A stretch of 64,000 nt of DNA from Rhodoplanes sp963840055 (GTDB lineage Bacteria > Pseudomonadota > Alphaproteobacteria > Rhizobiales > Xanthobacteraceae). The notes beneath the pieces were generated by a model. It ran no database searches. It worked only from the letters and a program-made list of their open reading frames with translations, and had not been told where the DNA came from. The position numbers were made by a program, and so were the translations under genes. Shown here piece by piece: positions 8,054 through 16,001 of the stretch; within the stretch, counting starts at the first letter, position 1; each line of letters opens with the position of its first letter. The stretch covers positions 62,001 to 126,000 of the forward strand of contig CAWIXM010000031.1 of the NCBI GenBank assembly GCA_963840055.1, read 5' to 3'.

Positions 8054-9119
8054 GCAGCGCACCGAGGCGCGTCGCGTCGGCCAAGGCAAGGCGCAAATAG
8101 GCGCGGGCCTGCGCCGGCCACTTGTCCGGCGTGCGTACGTTCTTCTCAAACAGATGAGCGACGGCAAGCCGCGCCCGCAAGGTCGCGCGATGGCACCGAT
8201 AGAAGGTGAACAGCGCGTCCGGCGGCGGGTCCGGCAATGCGCGGGTCAGACGACGGTGCAGATAACGGGCGACCCAGGCTCCGCCCAGCCGCTCGCATTC
8301 CAGGGTGAGGAAGGCGATTTCGTCGAACGGGTCGTTAGCGCGCAACTTCGCGTTAAATTCGAGACAATCGATGATGCGCGGCTCCTTGCCCAGCCAAATA
8401 TGCTCCGGCCGCAAATCGCCATGCGCATCGACGATATGGCCGCCCGACGCACGCGCGGCCAGGAGCGAGCCGAAGCGGCTGAGAAAGCGTTCCTGGACGC
8501 CGCCGATGAAGCGAACGAGACCCGTCGGCATTTGCGCGCGCGGATCGAGCAGGCCGCGGCGATTGTCGATGAGGCTTCTCCGCCAATCGGCGAGATGCAT
8601 CTCCCCCGTTATGCGCACGCGGACGGCGCGCCGGTAGAATCGCGCCAATAGCGTCACCAGTCGGTCGAGCGCGCGTTCGTCAACCTGCTTTGCGGCGATG
8701 GCATGATCGAGCATGTAGCGCGCGTCCAGTCGCCGCATGACGACCAGCCAATCGACGACAGTCCCGCTGCCGGCGAGCGCAAGACGATGCCCCGCCGCCG
8801 TCAGTGGGATCGCGTCGACATACACATCCCCGGCAAGACGGCGGTTGAGCCTGATCTCGGCGTGACACGCAGCCTCGCGGCGCGCCAGCGTCGAGAAATC
8901 GAGATAGGGAAAACATACCGGCTTTTTCAGCTTGTAGACGCGCGGCCCGGCGAGAAACACCCAGGACATATGCGTTTCGCGCACGATCACGTCGTCGACG
9001 CGGTGCGGATAGGTTTCTGGACGGCTGAGGAACGCGACCTTCTCCCCCAAGCTCACGGCTGGAGAGGCAGACATGCCCGCGCCGCCAGCGAGCGCTGCAA
9101 CCGAGCGCTCCAGGATCAT
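8043..9119 (-). CDS. Aminoglycoside-phosphotransferase-like kinase
   Basis: A 358-aa protein of the COG2187 type (protein-kinase-like fold). It has a VYKLKKPV nucleotide-binding lysine region, the Brenner motif VDAHGDLRPEHIWL (catalytic D) and the metal-binding segment RIIDCLEFNAKLRANDP. In other bacteria this domain can be fused to a gluconate-kinase-like P-loop domain; here it stands alone. The substrate is unknown. The ATG at 9119 overlaps the stop of the preceding small gene (ATGA), pointing to coupled translation in an hsp20 operon; MSASPAV at 9074 is an alternative start. Confidence 0.7.
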   Translation of the reverse strand: MILERSVAALAGGAGMSASPAVSLGEKVAFLSRPETYPHRVDDVIVRETHMSWVFLAGPRVYKLKKPVCFPYLDFSTLARREAACHAEIRLNRRLAGDVYVDAIPLTAAGHRLALAGSGTVVDWLVVMRRLDARYMLDHAIAAKQVDERALDRLVTLLARFYRRAVRVRITGEMHLADWRRSLIDNRRGLLDPRAQMPTGLVRFIGGVQERFLSRFGSLLAARASGGHIVDAHGDLRPEHIWLGKEPRIIDCLEFNAKLRANDPFDEIAFLTLECERLGGAWVARYLHRRLTRALPDPPPDALFTFYRCHRATLRARLAVAHLFEKNVRTPDKWPAQARAYLRLALADATRLGALLRG

Positions 9120-9341
9120 TCCCGTTCGAACGCGAGCAGCGCGCCGTCAAGCTCGTCGAATACGGCCTCGTTGAGACGATCCATGAATTCACCCACGCTC
9201 GTCGCCCGCTCGAGCGCACGCCGTTCAAGGCCAGTCCAGATATCCGCACAGGCCGCGCCGAATGACTTCAGAATCGACGACCTCGCGGACCTCGCGGCAA
9301 ATGGTTTCTCCCTTCTTTGTCAGGGTAAGCGTTACCTTCAT
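9116..9341 (-). pseudogene. Small gene with an apparent frameshift, between hsp20 and the kinase
   Basis: Reading from ATG 9341 gives MKVTLTLTKKGETICREVRE, which runs to a stop at 9225. Another frame carries on with SFGAACADIWTGLERRALER and GEFMDRLNEAVFDELDGALL, and stops at 9116 in an ATGA overlap with the next gene. Both halves look protein-like, and the overlap suggests a real gene of about 75 codons broken near 9270. The family was not recognised. The lesion could be a base-call error. Confidence 0.4.
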
Positions 9342-9425
9342 GGCCGCGGCCTCATGCGCGGCGGGGGAGAGGATCCCGCTCGCCTCCCCCGCGAAGCGGC
9401 GAGCGGGGCAGCCGATCTTACCAGC

Positions 9426-9970
9426 CTATTTCGCAGCGATGGATATCTTCTTTTCCGGCTTCTGAGCCTCGGCTCCTTTTGGCAACTTGACCGTCAACAC
9501 GCCCTTCTCGAAATTCGCCTGGATTTTATCCTCGTCGATCCCCTCCGGAAGCTGGAACGAGCGCTGGAACGACCCGAATCGCCGCTCCGACAGATAATAG
9601 TCCTTTTCCTTCTCCTCTTTTTCTTCCTTCTTCTCGCCTTTGATGGTGAGCACGCCATTGGCGAGCTTCACGTCGACATTGCTCGCATCCATCCCCGGCA
9701 CAGTTCGGCGGTGATTTCGTATTCCTTCTCGCGCTCGCAGACGTCCACGGCGGGCACCTTGCCCTAGCCCTCCTCGAACGGCCACGACGGTTTAATGTCG
9801 AGCGTCGAGCGGCCGAACGGGCGCCACAGGCCGAACCCGCGGCCGAAATCCTCAAACATCCGGTCCACCTGCCGGCGCAGGGTCTCGAAGGGCTCCCATT
9901 CCCGCGGCAGCCGCCGCTCGGGCGCCGGTTCTTCCTTTTTCAATGCGACGTTGCTCTTTGCTTCAGCCAT
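9426..9970 (-). pseudogene. Small heat-shock protein Hsp20, disrupted by an amber stop and a frameshift
   Basis: Two reading frames together make one alpha-crystallin protein. The N-terminal part (from ATG 9970) has EWEPFETLRRQVDRMFEDF and SWPFEEG, then a TAG at 9764-9766. The same frame continues KVPAVDVCEREKEYEITAEL until two extra bases near 9700 shift it. The rest is then read as PGMDASNVDVKLANGVLTIK and, near the end, EKGVLTVKLPKGAEAQKPEK, the conserved G-V-L core of the alpha-crystallin domain. Intact Hsp20 chaperones hold unfolded proteins in large oligomers. A ribosome-binding site GAGGAGAAG sits inside a possible RNA thermometer, and a FixK-type box lies 73 bp upstream. Confidence 0.8.
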
Positions 9971-10009
9971 AGCACTTCTCCTCTTCGCCTCCCCGCTTCA
10001 AGAAGTACT
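9971..10009 (-). promoter_or_regulatory. Candidate ROSE-like RNA thermometer in the hsp20 leader
   Basis: Directly before the hsp20 ATG the mRNA can pair AGUACUUCU (10009-10001) with AGAAGUGCU (9979-9971), 9 bp including one G-U. The second arm overlaps the Shine-Dalgarno GAGGAGAAG. A second hairpin, GTCACG/CGTGAC (10013-10033), lies upstream. Several stacked hairpins with the last one masking the ribosome-binding site is the layout of ROSE elements of rhizobial small heat-shock genes. The fold was read by eye only. Confidence 0.45.
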
Positions 10010-10042
10010 ATTGTCACGTTAGGCCGGCGTGACGCCCGGCCC

Positions 10043-10056
10043 TTGAGGACGATCAA
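10043..10056. promoter_or_regulatory. FixK-type box TTGAGGACGATCAA
   Basis: A perfect TTGA-N6-TCAA site in the 155-bp gap between rtcB (ends 10126) and hsp20 (start 9970), 73 bp upstream of the hsp20 start. It suggests that hsp20 and the two genes after it respond to oxygen limitation through FixK. Confidence 0.6.
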
Positions 10057-10125
10057 AAAACCCGCCGCCTCCGCGCCAAGTTCCCGGCCGCGGGAAGAGC
10101 ATAGGCGGCCTTTATGGCCGCCGAT

Positions 10126-11556
10126 TCAGCCCTTGATGCAGATGATCGGTTTGACCAGGGCGACGCGCCGGGCGAGGCCTGCGTGCTCGGCGGCCTCGAC
10201 GACGGCGCCCACGTCCTTGTAGGCGCCGGGCGCCTCTTCGGCGACGCCGCGATTAGAGGGGCTGCGGATCAGGATGCCCTGCGCAGCCAAATCGTCGATG
10301 ACCTTGCGCCCGCTCCATCGTTTGAGCGCCGCATGCCGGGACATCGCCCGCCCCGCCCCATGGCAAGCCGAGGAGAACGCCTTCTCCTCGCTTGCGGCGG
10401 TTCCGACGAGCACATAGGAGGCCGTGCCCATGCTGCCGCCGATCAGGACCGGCTGCCCGACGGAGCAGAGCGGTTCCGGCAGGCTCGGGTGGCCGGGACC
10501 GAACGCGCGGGTCGCCCCCTTGCGATGGACGTACAGGTCCCGCGGGCGGCCATCGACGATGTGAGTCTCCGCCTTGCAGGTGTTGTGCGACACATCGAAC
10601 AACAGATCGAGCCGCGCCTGCGGGAAGAACCGTCTCACTGCCTGACGGGCGATGTGTCCGAGAATCTCCCGGTTGGCGAGCGCGCAGTTTATGGCGGCCC
10701 GCATCGCCCCCAGATAGCGCTCGCCCAGCTCGGACCTGAGCGGGGCACAGGCGAGATCGCGGTCGGGCAGATCGATGCCGAGCTCGGTGGCGGCGACCGC
10801 CATCTCCTTAAGGAATTCGCTGCCGATCTGGTGGCCAAGACCGCGCGAGCCGCAATGGATGGTCAGGAGCACGTCATTGAGCGCAAGCCCGAACGCGCTC
10901 GCCGCGGCGACGTCGAAAATCTCGGCGACGACCTGCACTTCGAGATAGTGATTGCCGGAGCCGAGCGTGCCCATTTCGCGGGCCTGCCGGTGCTTGGCGC
11001 GATCCGACACGCAATCCGGGCGGGCGCCGGCCATCGAACCGCCTTCCTCGATGCGGGCGAGGTCGGCCGCCTCCCCGTACCCGCGCTCGATCGCCCAGGC
11101 GGCGCCGCCGGAGAGCATCTGGTCCATCTCGATCGCATCGAGGGTGAGCGCTCCTTCGCTGCCCACCCCCGCCGGAATATCGCGGTAGAGTTGATCAGCC
11201 AGGGCCTTCTGGACGGGCGCAATGTCGGACGCGGCCAGCCCAGTGAGCATCGTGCGCACGCCGCAGGAAATGTCGAAGCCGACTCCGCCGGCTGACACCA
11301 CCCCACCTTCATCGGGATCAAAAGCCGCTACTCCGCCAATGGGGAACCCGTAGCCCCAATGGGCGTCCGGCATGGCATAGGAGCCCTTTACGATGCCGGG
11401 GAGCTTGGCGACATTGGCCGCCTGTTCGTAGACCTTGTCGTCCATCGCGCGGATGAGATCCTCATCCGCGAATATGACCGCCGGCACCCGCATACCGGCG
11501 ACCGGCTCAATCCGCCATGCGGTCTTGTCAATCCGCGTGAACCGCGCCGGATCCAT
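10126..11556 (-). CDS. rtcB: RNA-splicing ligase RtcB
   Basis: A 476-aa tRNA/RNA ligase that joins 2',3'-cyclic phosphate or 3'-phosphate ends to 5'-OH ends using GTP and Mn. Visible signatures include SYAMPDAHWGYGFPIGGVAA, the metal/cysteine site GGVGFDISCGVR, GTLGSGNHYLEVQ, LTIHCGSRGLGHQIG, DVSHNTCKAE, and the C-terminal guanylylation histidine region SACHGAGRAMSR. Length matches the family. It starts 15 bp after the archease stop on the same strand, so the ligase and its activating partner are co-expressed. This is an RNA repair unit, here placed beside fixK and hsp20. Confidence 0.93.
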   Translation of the reverse strand: MDPARFTRIDKTAWRIEPVAGMRVPAVIFADEDLIRAMDDKVYEQAANVAKLPGIVKGSYAMPDAHWGYGFPIGGVAAFDPDEGGVVSAGGVGFDISCGVRTMLTGLAASDIAPVQKALADQLYRDIPAGVGSEGALTLDAIEMDQMLSGGAAWAIERGYGEAADLARIEEGGSMAGARPDCVSDRAKHRQAREMGTLGSGNHYLEVQVVAEIFDVAAASAFGLALNDVLLTIHCGSRGLGHQIGSEFLKEMAVAATELGIDLPDRDLACAPLRSELGERYLGAMRAAINCALANREILGHIARQAVRRFFPQARLDLLFDVSHNTCKAETHIVDGRPRDLYVHRKGATRAFGPGHPSLPEPLCSVGQPVLIGGSMGTASYVLVGTAASEEKAFSSACHGAGRAMSRHAALKRWSGRKVIDDLAAQGILIRSPSNRGVAEEAPGAYKDVGAVVEAAEHAGLARRVALVKPIICIKG

Positions 11557-11571
11557 TACCCGGACCGAGGC

Positions 11572-12039
11572 TCAGACGTCGACGACGCAACCGGCCGTCC
11601 ACCGTCCGGCTGAATCGCGGAACACCTTGAGCTCGGTGAGCGTCGCCGCCTTCGGCTCGCAGGCCGGAGCATGACGCGGCTGGATGCTCTCGCCCCACGC
11701 CGTCCCATAGAGCCGACGTCCCCTGATGGTGACCGAGAACCGCCCGAACAGCATGCGGCGCGCCGCCATCTCGTAGATGATCGCGTCGAGCCACTCGACA
11801 AGAAGGAGCTCGTTGTCAGGCGCTTCGCAAACGACCGTGACCGCAATCTTCGGCACGACCGGCACGTCGGTCACTGCGGCCGCGAGCGCGAGCGTCGCCT
11901 GTTCGAATGCCTCTTCGAGGCTGGGCCCATAACCGCGCACGCCGATATCGGCCCCATGTGCGAAATGCTCCCATCCAGGACCCCCAACGGGGGCTTTTCG
12001 GACTAATTCCGCACTTTGCACGCTTGCCAAATTCGCCAT
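11572..12039 (-). CDS. Archease, RtcB cofactor
   Basis: A 155-aa archease that promotes RtcB guanylylation and turnover. Family features: WEHFAHGADIGVRGYGPSLE (the HxADxG motif with metal-binding H and D), EEAFEQATLALAAAVTD, LLLVEWLDAIIYEMA, and the terminal aspartate strand WTAGCVVDV. The ATG at 12039 has a GAGAGG ribosome-binding site; an upstream TTG is less likely. It lies directly ahead of rtcB, the usual arrangement. Confidence 0.9.
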   Translation of the reverse strand: MANLASVQSAELVRKAPVGGPGWEHFAHGADIGVRGYGPSLEEAFEQATLALAAAVTDVPVVPKIAVTVVCEAPDNELLLVEWLDAIIYEMAARRMLFGRFSVTIRGRRLYGTAWGESIQPRHAPACEPKAATLTELKVFRDSAGRWTAGCVVDV

Positions 12040-12099
12040 TATCGCCTCTCTCGCCAACAATGGTTTGTGCGCTGAGCCGCCTATCTGCCCTGCGCCGTT

Positions 12100-12303
12100 T
12101 CAATTCCATCTGCCATTCCACCGCGAGCTCAGTCGCTTGGCTCCGCGGAATTCATTGCGCCTCAGGATGAGGCTGTTTGATCGATGCCCCGCGACAATCG
12201 CGATGCGACCGGCTTCGCGGTGTCCGCCAGCATTTTCTGACCGAACGACATGCGGAGAGTGAATCGGGGTGTCAGCGCCAGCGTCGATTTGCTCCGGGCT
12301 CAT
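12100..12303 (-). CDS. Possible small protein between fixK and archease
   Basis: A 67-codon ORF starting MSPEQIDAGADTPIHSPHVV with an ideal GGAGGT Shine-Dalgarno 5 nt before the ATG. The C-terminal half is arginine-rich (LILRRNEFRGAKRLSSRW) and no family was recognised. It lies 48 bp after fixK and 60 bp before archease on the same strand, so it may be part of that transcript. The strong ribosome-binding site is the only positive evidence. Confidence 0.35.
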   Translation of the reverse strand: MSPEQIDAGADTPIHSPHVVRSENAGGHREAGRIAIVAGHRSNSLILRRNEFRGAKRLSSRWNGRWN

Positions 12304-12351
12304 GTAAGACCTCCATGCGCCGATATAATCCGGCGCCCGTCGGCACGGATA

Positions 12352-13041
12352 TCAGGCGTGCAGCCGATTCAGAGCTTTGCGATTGGTCAGCACTATACGC
12401 CGGCACGTTGGCACTGAGATGGTGGCTGCGGTCTCGAGTTGCGTGAGCGTGCGCGAAATCGTTTCGATCGTGAGGCCGAGATAGTCGGCAATGTCCTGGC
12501 GCGACATAGGCAGGTCGATCACGTCGGCCTCGGCCATGCGCTCCGCCATTTCGAGGAGGAAACAGGCGACGCGCTCCTGCGCGCTGCGGATCAGGAGCAG
12601 CATGTGCTCTTGCACGCGCTGCAATTCCTGCGCGGTCAGCGTCCATAACAGGTGAGCAACCCTGTGGTCGGTGTCGGCCAGTGCGATCAGCGCGCTGCGC
12701 TTGACTACGAGAAGCGTCGACTTGCCGATCGCTTCCGCCGAATAGTGGTGGACGTCGCCCACCCCGAGGCCGAAGACTTCGCCAGGCAAATAGAACGCGC
12801 CGATCTGACGCCGGCCGTCGCTTAGGACCTTGTAGGTGCGCGCGGCTCCCGAAACGACCTGGTAGACGTAGTCGGCTGGCTCGCCATCTCCGAAAATCTC
12901 CTCGTTGCGCGTATAGGAGACCGGAACGCCCATGGCCTCAAATGCACTCAGACCGGTACGGTTCGGGTCCGGAGCGGTCCATTGGCGCAGAGGCTTGACC
13001 GGATGGCTCAGGCTGATGGTTTGTGCATTTTGCATCAGCAT
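12352..13041 (-). CDS. fixK: Crp/Fnr-family regulator, FixK type
   Basis: A 229-aa regulator with a cyclic-nucleotide-binding-like barrel (NEEIFGDGEPADYVYQVVSG, YLPGEVFGLGVGDVHHYSAE), a dimer helix, and a C-terminal HTH (PMSRQDIADYLGLTIETISR). It lacks the N-terminal cysteine set of FNR, so it does not sense oxygen itself; this is the FixK class, induced by FixJ. The recognition helix ETISRT fits the TTGA/TCAA half-sites found at 1860, 6968, 10043 and 15359. It is divergent from fixLJ with 144 bp between the starts, the usual autoregulatory arrangement. Confidence 0.87.
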   Translation of the reverse strand: MLMQNAQTISLSHPVKPLRQWTAPDPNRTGLSAFEAMGVPVSYTRNEEIFGDGEPADYVYQVVSGAARTYKVLSDGRRQIGAFYLPGEVFGLGVGDVHHYSAEAIGKSTLLVVKRSALIALADTDHRVAHLLWTLTAQELQRVQEHMLLLIRSAQERVACFLLEMAERMAEADVIDLPMSRQDIADYLGLTIETISRTLTQLETAATISVPTCRRIVLTNRKALNRLHA

Positions 13042-13185
13042 GGCTTACGCTCCGCCATTATTAGATTACGACCATAAGCCCAAGTTATGGACGCAGAGCC
13101 GCCGCGAAAACTCGTGTTGTGTCCCTAAGTAAACCCCCGGAGGCACAGCCCTTTGGCGATAAAGATAAAATCGGGAACATCAGGG

Positions 13186-14707
13186 ATGTCAGAAATCGAA
13201 CTGCCCCAAGCCTTGCTTGCGCGACCTGCTGGCCTTGCCGCGCCGGCTCACGGGCGGACGTTCTGGTATGTCATCGCTGTTGTGCTCGCCATTGGCGGCT
13301 TCACGCTCCACCTGCTCGTCTCCCCGCTCACCCCCGCACAAGCTGACTTGATCTTTATGGTGCCCGCCATCCTGGTGGCCGGATCGCTGGGCGGACTGGG
13401 GCCGGGGCTCTTGGCGACCGCCCTCTGCGTCGCCTTGGATCTGCTGTCGCCCATGACAACGACGGCCTATTTCGGGTCCCAACTCATTACCGCAAGCGCG
13501 TTCGCCGTGATCGGAATCGGCATGGCCCTGTTCGGGGAGCGGCTGCGCCTCGCCCGAACGAACGCGGCCGCGCGGACCCAGGACCTGCTGGCGCGGGAAG
13601 CGCATCTACAATCGCTTCTGGCAACCGTTCCCGACGCGGTCATCATCATCGATGAAAAGGGCGATATCCGTTCCTTCAGCAACGCCGCCGAACGGTTGTT
13701 CGGCTATTCCGCGGCCGAGACGATCGGGCAGAATGTGCGGATCCTCATGCCTTCGCCCGACCGCGAGGCGCACGACGGCTATATTCGACGCTACCTGGAG
13801 ACGCGGGCAGCCGCACATTATCGGGGTCGGACGCGTCGCGGCGGGCGAGCGCAAGGATGGCTCGACGTTTCCAATCGCCTTATCGATCGCCGAATTGAAT
13901 TCCAATGGCCGTCGATTCTTCACCGGCTATGTCCGTGACCTCACCGAGCGTCAGGAAACCCAGCAGAGGGTTGAGCAACTGCAGTCCGAGCTCGTCCATA
14001 TTTCGCGACTGACCGCGATGGGGGAGATGGCCTCAGCGCTCGCCCATGAGCTGAACCAGCCGCTCTCGGCGATCGCCAACTATCTCACCGGATCGCGGCG
14101 GCTGATCACCGAGGCGTCCGAAGAAAACCTGCGCCTCGTCCGCACCGCGATCGACGCGGCCGTGGAGCAATCGTTGCGCGCGGGCCAGATCATCCGGCGC
14201 TTACGCGATTTCGTGGCCCATCGCGAGCCGGAGAAGCGGATCGAGAGCTTGCGCAAGCTGATCGAGGAAGCGAGCGCGCTCGCGCTGGTCGGCGCCAAAG
14301 AACTCGGCATTCGCGTGCGGCTCAGATTCGATACGGCCGTCGACCGCGTCATCGTCGACAAGGTGCAGATCCAGCAGGTCCTGATCAACCTCATGCGCAA
14401 CGCGATCGAGGCGATGGAAGACTCCGAGCACCGCGAGCTGACTGTAGAGACTATCGCGCGCGAACACGATGTCATGGTGGAAGTCCGCGACACGGGATGC
14501 GGCCTCGCGCCGGAAATGGCCAACCAGTTGTTCATGCCCTTCGCTACGACCAAAACGCACGGAATGGGCATCGGGCTGTCGATCTCAAGAACCATCATCG
14601 AAGGTCACGAGGGTCGCATCTGGGCGGAACCCAACCCTGGCGGAGGCACGGCGTTTCGGTTTACACTACAAGCCTTGGTGGACGAGGAACTCGGCGATGT
14701 CGGCTGA
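13186..14707 (+). pseudogene. fixL: Oxygen-sensor histidine kinase FixL, frameshifted
   Basis: Two overlapping frames make one FixL. Frame A (ATG 13186) gives three or four membrane segments (TFWYVIAVVLAIGGFTLHLL and others) and a PAS domain with the heme-ligand region REAHDGYIRRYLET. Frame B resumes at GQPHIIGVGRVAAGERKDGS and continues FFTGYVRDLTERQ, the H box ALAHELNQPLSAIANYL, N box NLMRNAIEAM, DTGCGL and GMGIGLSISRTI. A single extra base in ACGCGGGCAG near 13801-13807 explains the shift. Restored, the protein is a heme-PAS kinase phosphorylating FixJ at low oxygen. The lesion may be a sequencing error, because fixJ and fixK are intact. The stop overlaps the fixJ start. Confidence 0.82.
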
Positions 14708-15341
14708 CCCGGTCGTTCATGTCATCGATGATGACGAGCCAGTCCGGCGGTCGCTCGATTTCCTGTTGCAGAGCGCGCGGTTCAAGACGCGGACTTACGA
14801 GACCGCTCTCGCCTTCCTCAACGCGCTGCCGGACATCCCCTCTGGCTGCATCGTCACCGACGTGAAAATGCCGGAGATGAGCGGCGTCGAGCTATTGCGC
14901 CACTTGCGCGAGAAGAACCTGCGCGTGCCGGTCATCATCATCACCGGACACGCCGATGTGCCGATGGCGGTCGAAGCGATGAAGAGCGGGGCCGTCGATT
15001 TCCTGGAGAAGCCGTTTGACGATGAGGTGCTGCTCACGGCGGTGAGGTCGGCGTTGGCCGCGGCCGAAGACCTATCGCAGCGTGATAGCGAGAGAGCGGA
15101 ACTGCAGCAGCGCTTCGCCACTTTGTCGAAACGCGAGCGCGAAGTGCTGGAAGGGCTGGTAGCTGGAAAACCGAACAAAACCATCGCGTTTGATCTCGGC
15201 ATCAGCCCACGTACGGTCGAGATTTACCGCGCCAATGTCATGACCAAGATGCGCGCGATCAGCCTGTCCGAACTCGTGCGCATGACCTTGATCGCCGGCT
15301 TCCCGGCGGAACAGGGGCCCGCGAAGCGGTCGGCAATCTGA
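14697..15341 (+). CDS. fixJ: Response regulator FixJ
   Basis: A 214-aa regulator: receiver domain with VHVIDDDEPVRRS, the phosphorylation site IVTDVKMPEMSG, the switch residues IIITGHADVPMAVEAMKSGA and EKPFDD, then a LuxR-type HTH (LSKREREVLEGLVAGKPNKT and SPRTVEIYRANVMTKM). Phosphorylated FixJ turns on fixK. The ATG at 14697 overlaps the fixL end by 11 bp, so the two genes are translationally coupled. Confidence 0.92.
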   Translation: MSADPVVHVIDDDEPVRRSLDFLLQSARFKTRTYETALAFLNALPDIPSGCIVTDVKMPEMSGVELLRHLREKNLRVPVIIITGHADVPMAVEAMKSGAVDFLEKPFDDEVLLTAVRSALAAAEDLSQRDSERAELQQRFATLSKREREVLEGLVAGKPNKTIAFDLGISPRTVEIYRANVMTKMRAISLSELVRMTLIAGFPAEQGPAKRSAI

Positions 15342-15358
15342 TTTTGACCCATGATTTT

Positions 15359-15372
15359 TTGAGCGGCGTCAA
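15359..15372. promoter_or_regulatory. FixK-type box TTGAGCGGCGTCAA
   Basis: A perfect TTGA-N6-TCAA site between fixJ and the receiver-only regulator, about 100 bp upstream of the latter (ATG 15472). Confidence 0.6.
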
Positions 15373-15471
15373 GGTTTTTATGCGGTCTTGGCGTTTCCTG
15401 GCGGGCAATAGCCGGGGCCGGCGTTCGCACAGCGGCGCTCCCCCGTAATTGATTTTGCCCAGGCCCGAGTC

Positions 15472-15885
15472 ATGGCCATGGCGTGCGACGGTCAAAAAGC
15501 AAATATGACGCCGACCATCATCGTGGTCGAACATGACGCCAGCGTGCGCCAATCCCTGCGATTTGCGCTCGCGGTCGAAGGCTTCGAGGTCCGCGCTTAT
15601 GCGCGTGGCGATGAAATGCTCGGGGCCGCCGAACTGCCCGATCGCGGCTGCCTGGTCGTCGACTACAACCTTCCCGATATGACCGGGCTTGACCTTTTGG
15701 CGCAGCTCCGCACCCGGCATGTCGCGCTGCCGGCGATTCTCATCACCACAAATCCCAGCATCATCGTGCGGCGGCGCGCGGAGGAAGCCGGAGTGCCGAT
15801 GATCGAGAAGCCGCTGCTCGGCGACAGTCTCATCAACGGCATTCTGGCGGCGCTCACGCGGTTGGCAGACCGCCCTTCGCGTTGA
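15472..15885 (+). CDS. Single-domain response regulator (receiver only)
   Basis: A 137-aa protein consisting of a receiver domain only: acidic pocket VVEHDASVRQSL, phospho-acceptor CLVVDYNLPDMTG, and lysine EKPLLG. It has no output domain. MTPTIIV at 15505 is an alternative start. Placed just after fixLJ and behind a FixK-type box, it may drain phosphate from FixL or modulate it, a feedback role like FixT, but it is not a FixT homologue by sequence. The role is inference. Confidence 0.75.
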   Translation: MAMACDGQKANMTPTIIVVEHDASVRQSLRFALAVEGFEVRAYARGDEMLGAAELPDRGCLVVDYNLPDMTGLDLLAQLRTRHVALPAILITTNPSIIVRRRAEEAGVPMIEKPLLGDSLINGILAALTRLADRPSR

Positions 15886-16001
15886 GGCCCCCGCCCCGTG
15901 CATTCGCGAGATGGCCGGAGAGCCGCCGAGCGGTCCGCCGCCGCTCCCCGCCGGCTCGCGGACGCGTTCGTGCGACGAGCCGGCGTGGCGTCGAGCTCGG
16001 G

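Noticed and set aside
9375..9407. GC-rich hairpin CCCGCTCGCC / GGCGAGCGGG after hsp20
   Set aside because: No T tract follows on the minus strand; it may be a repeat remnant rather than a terminator.
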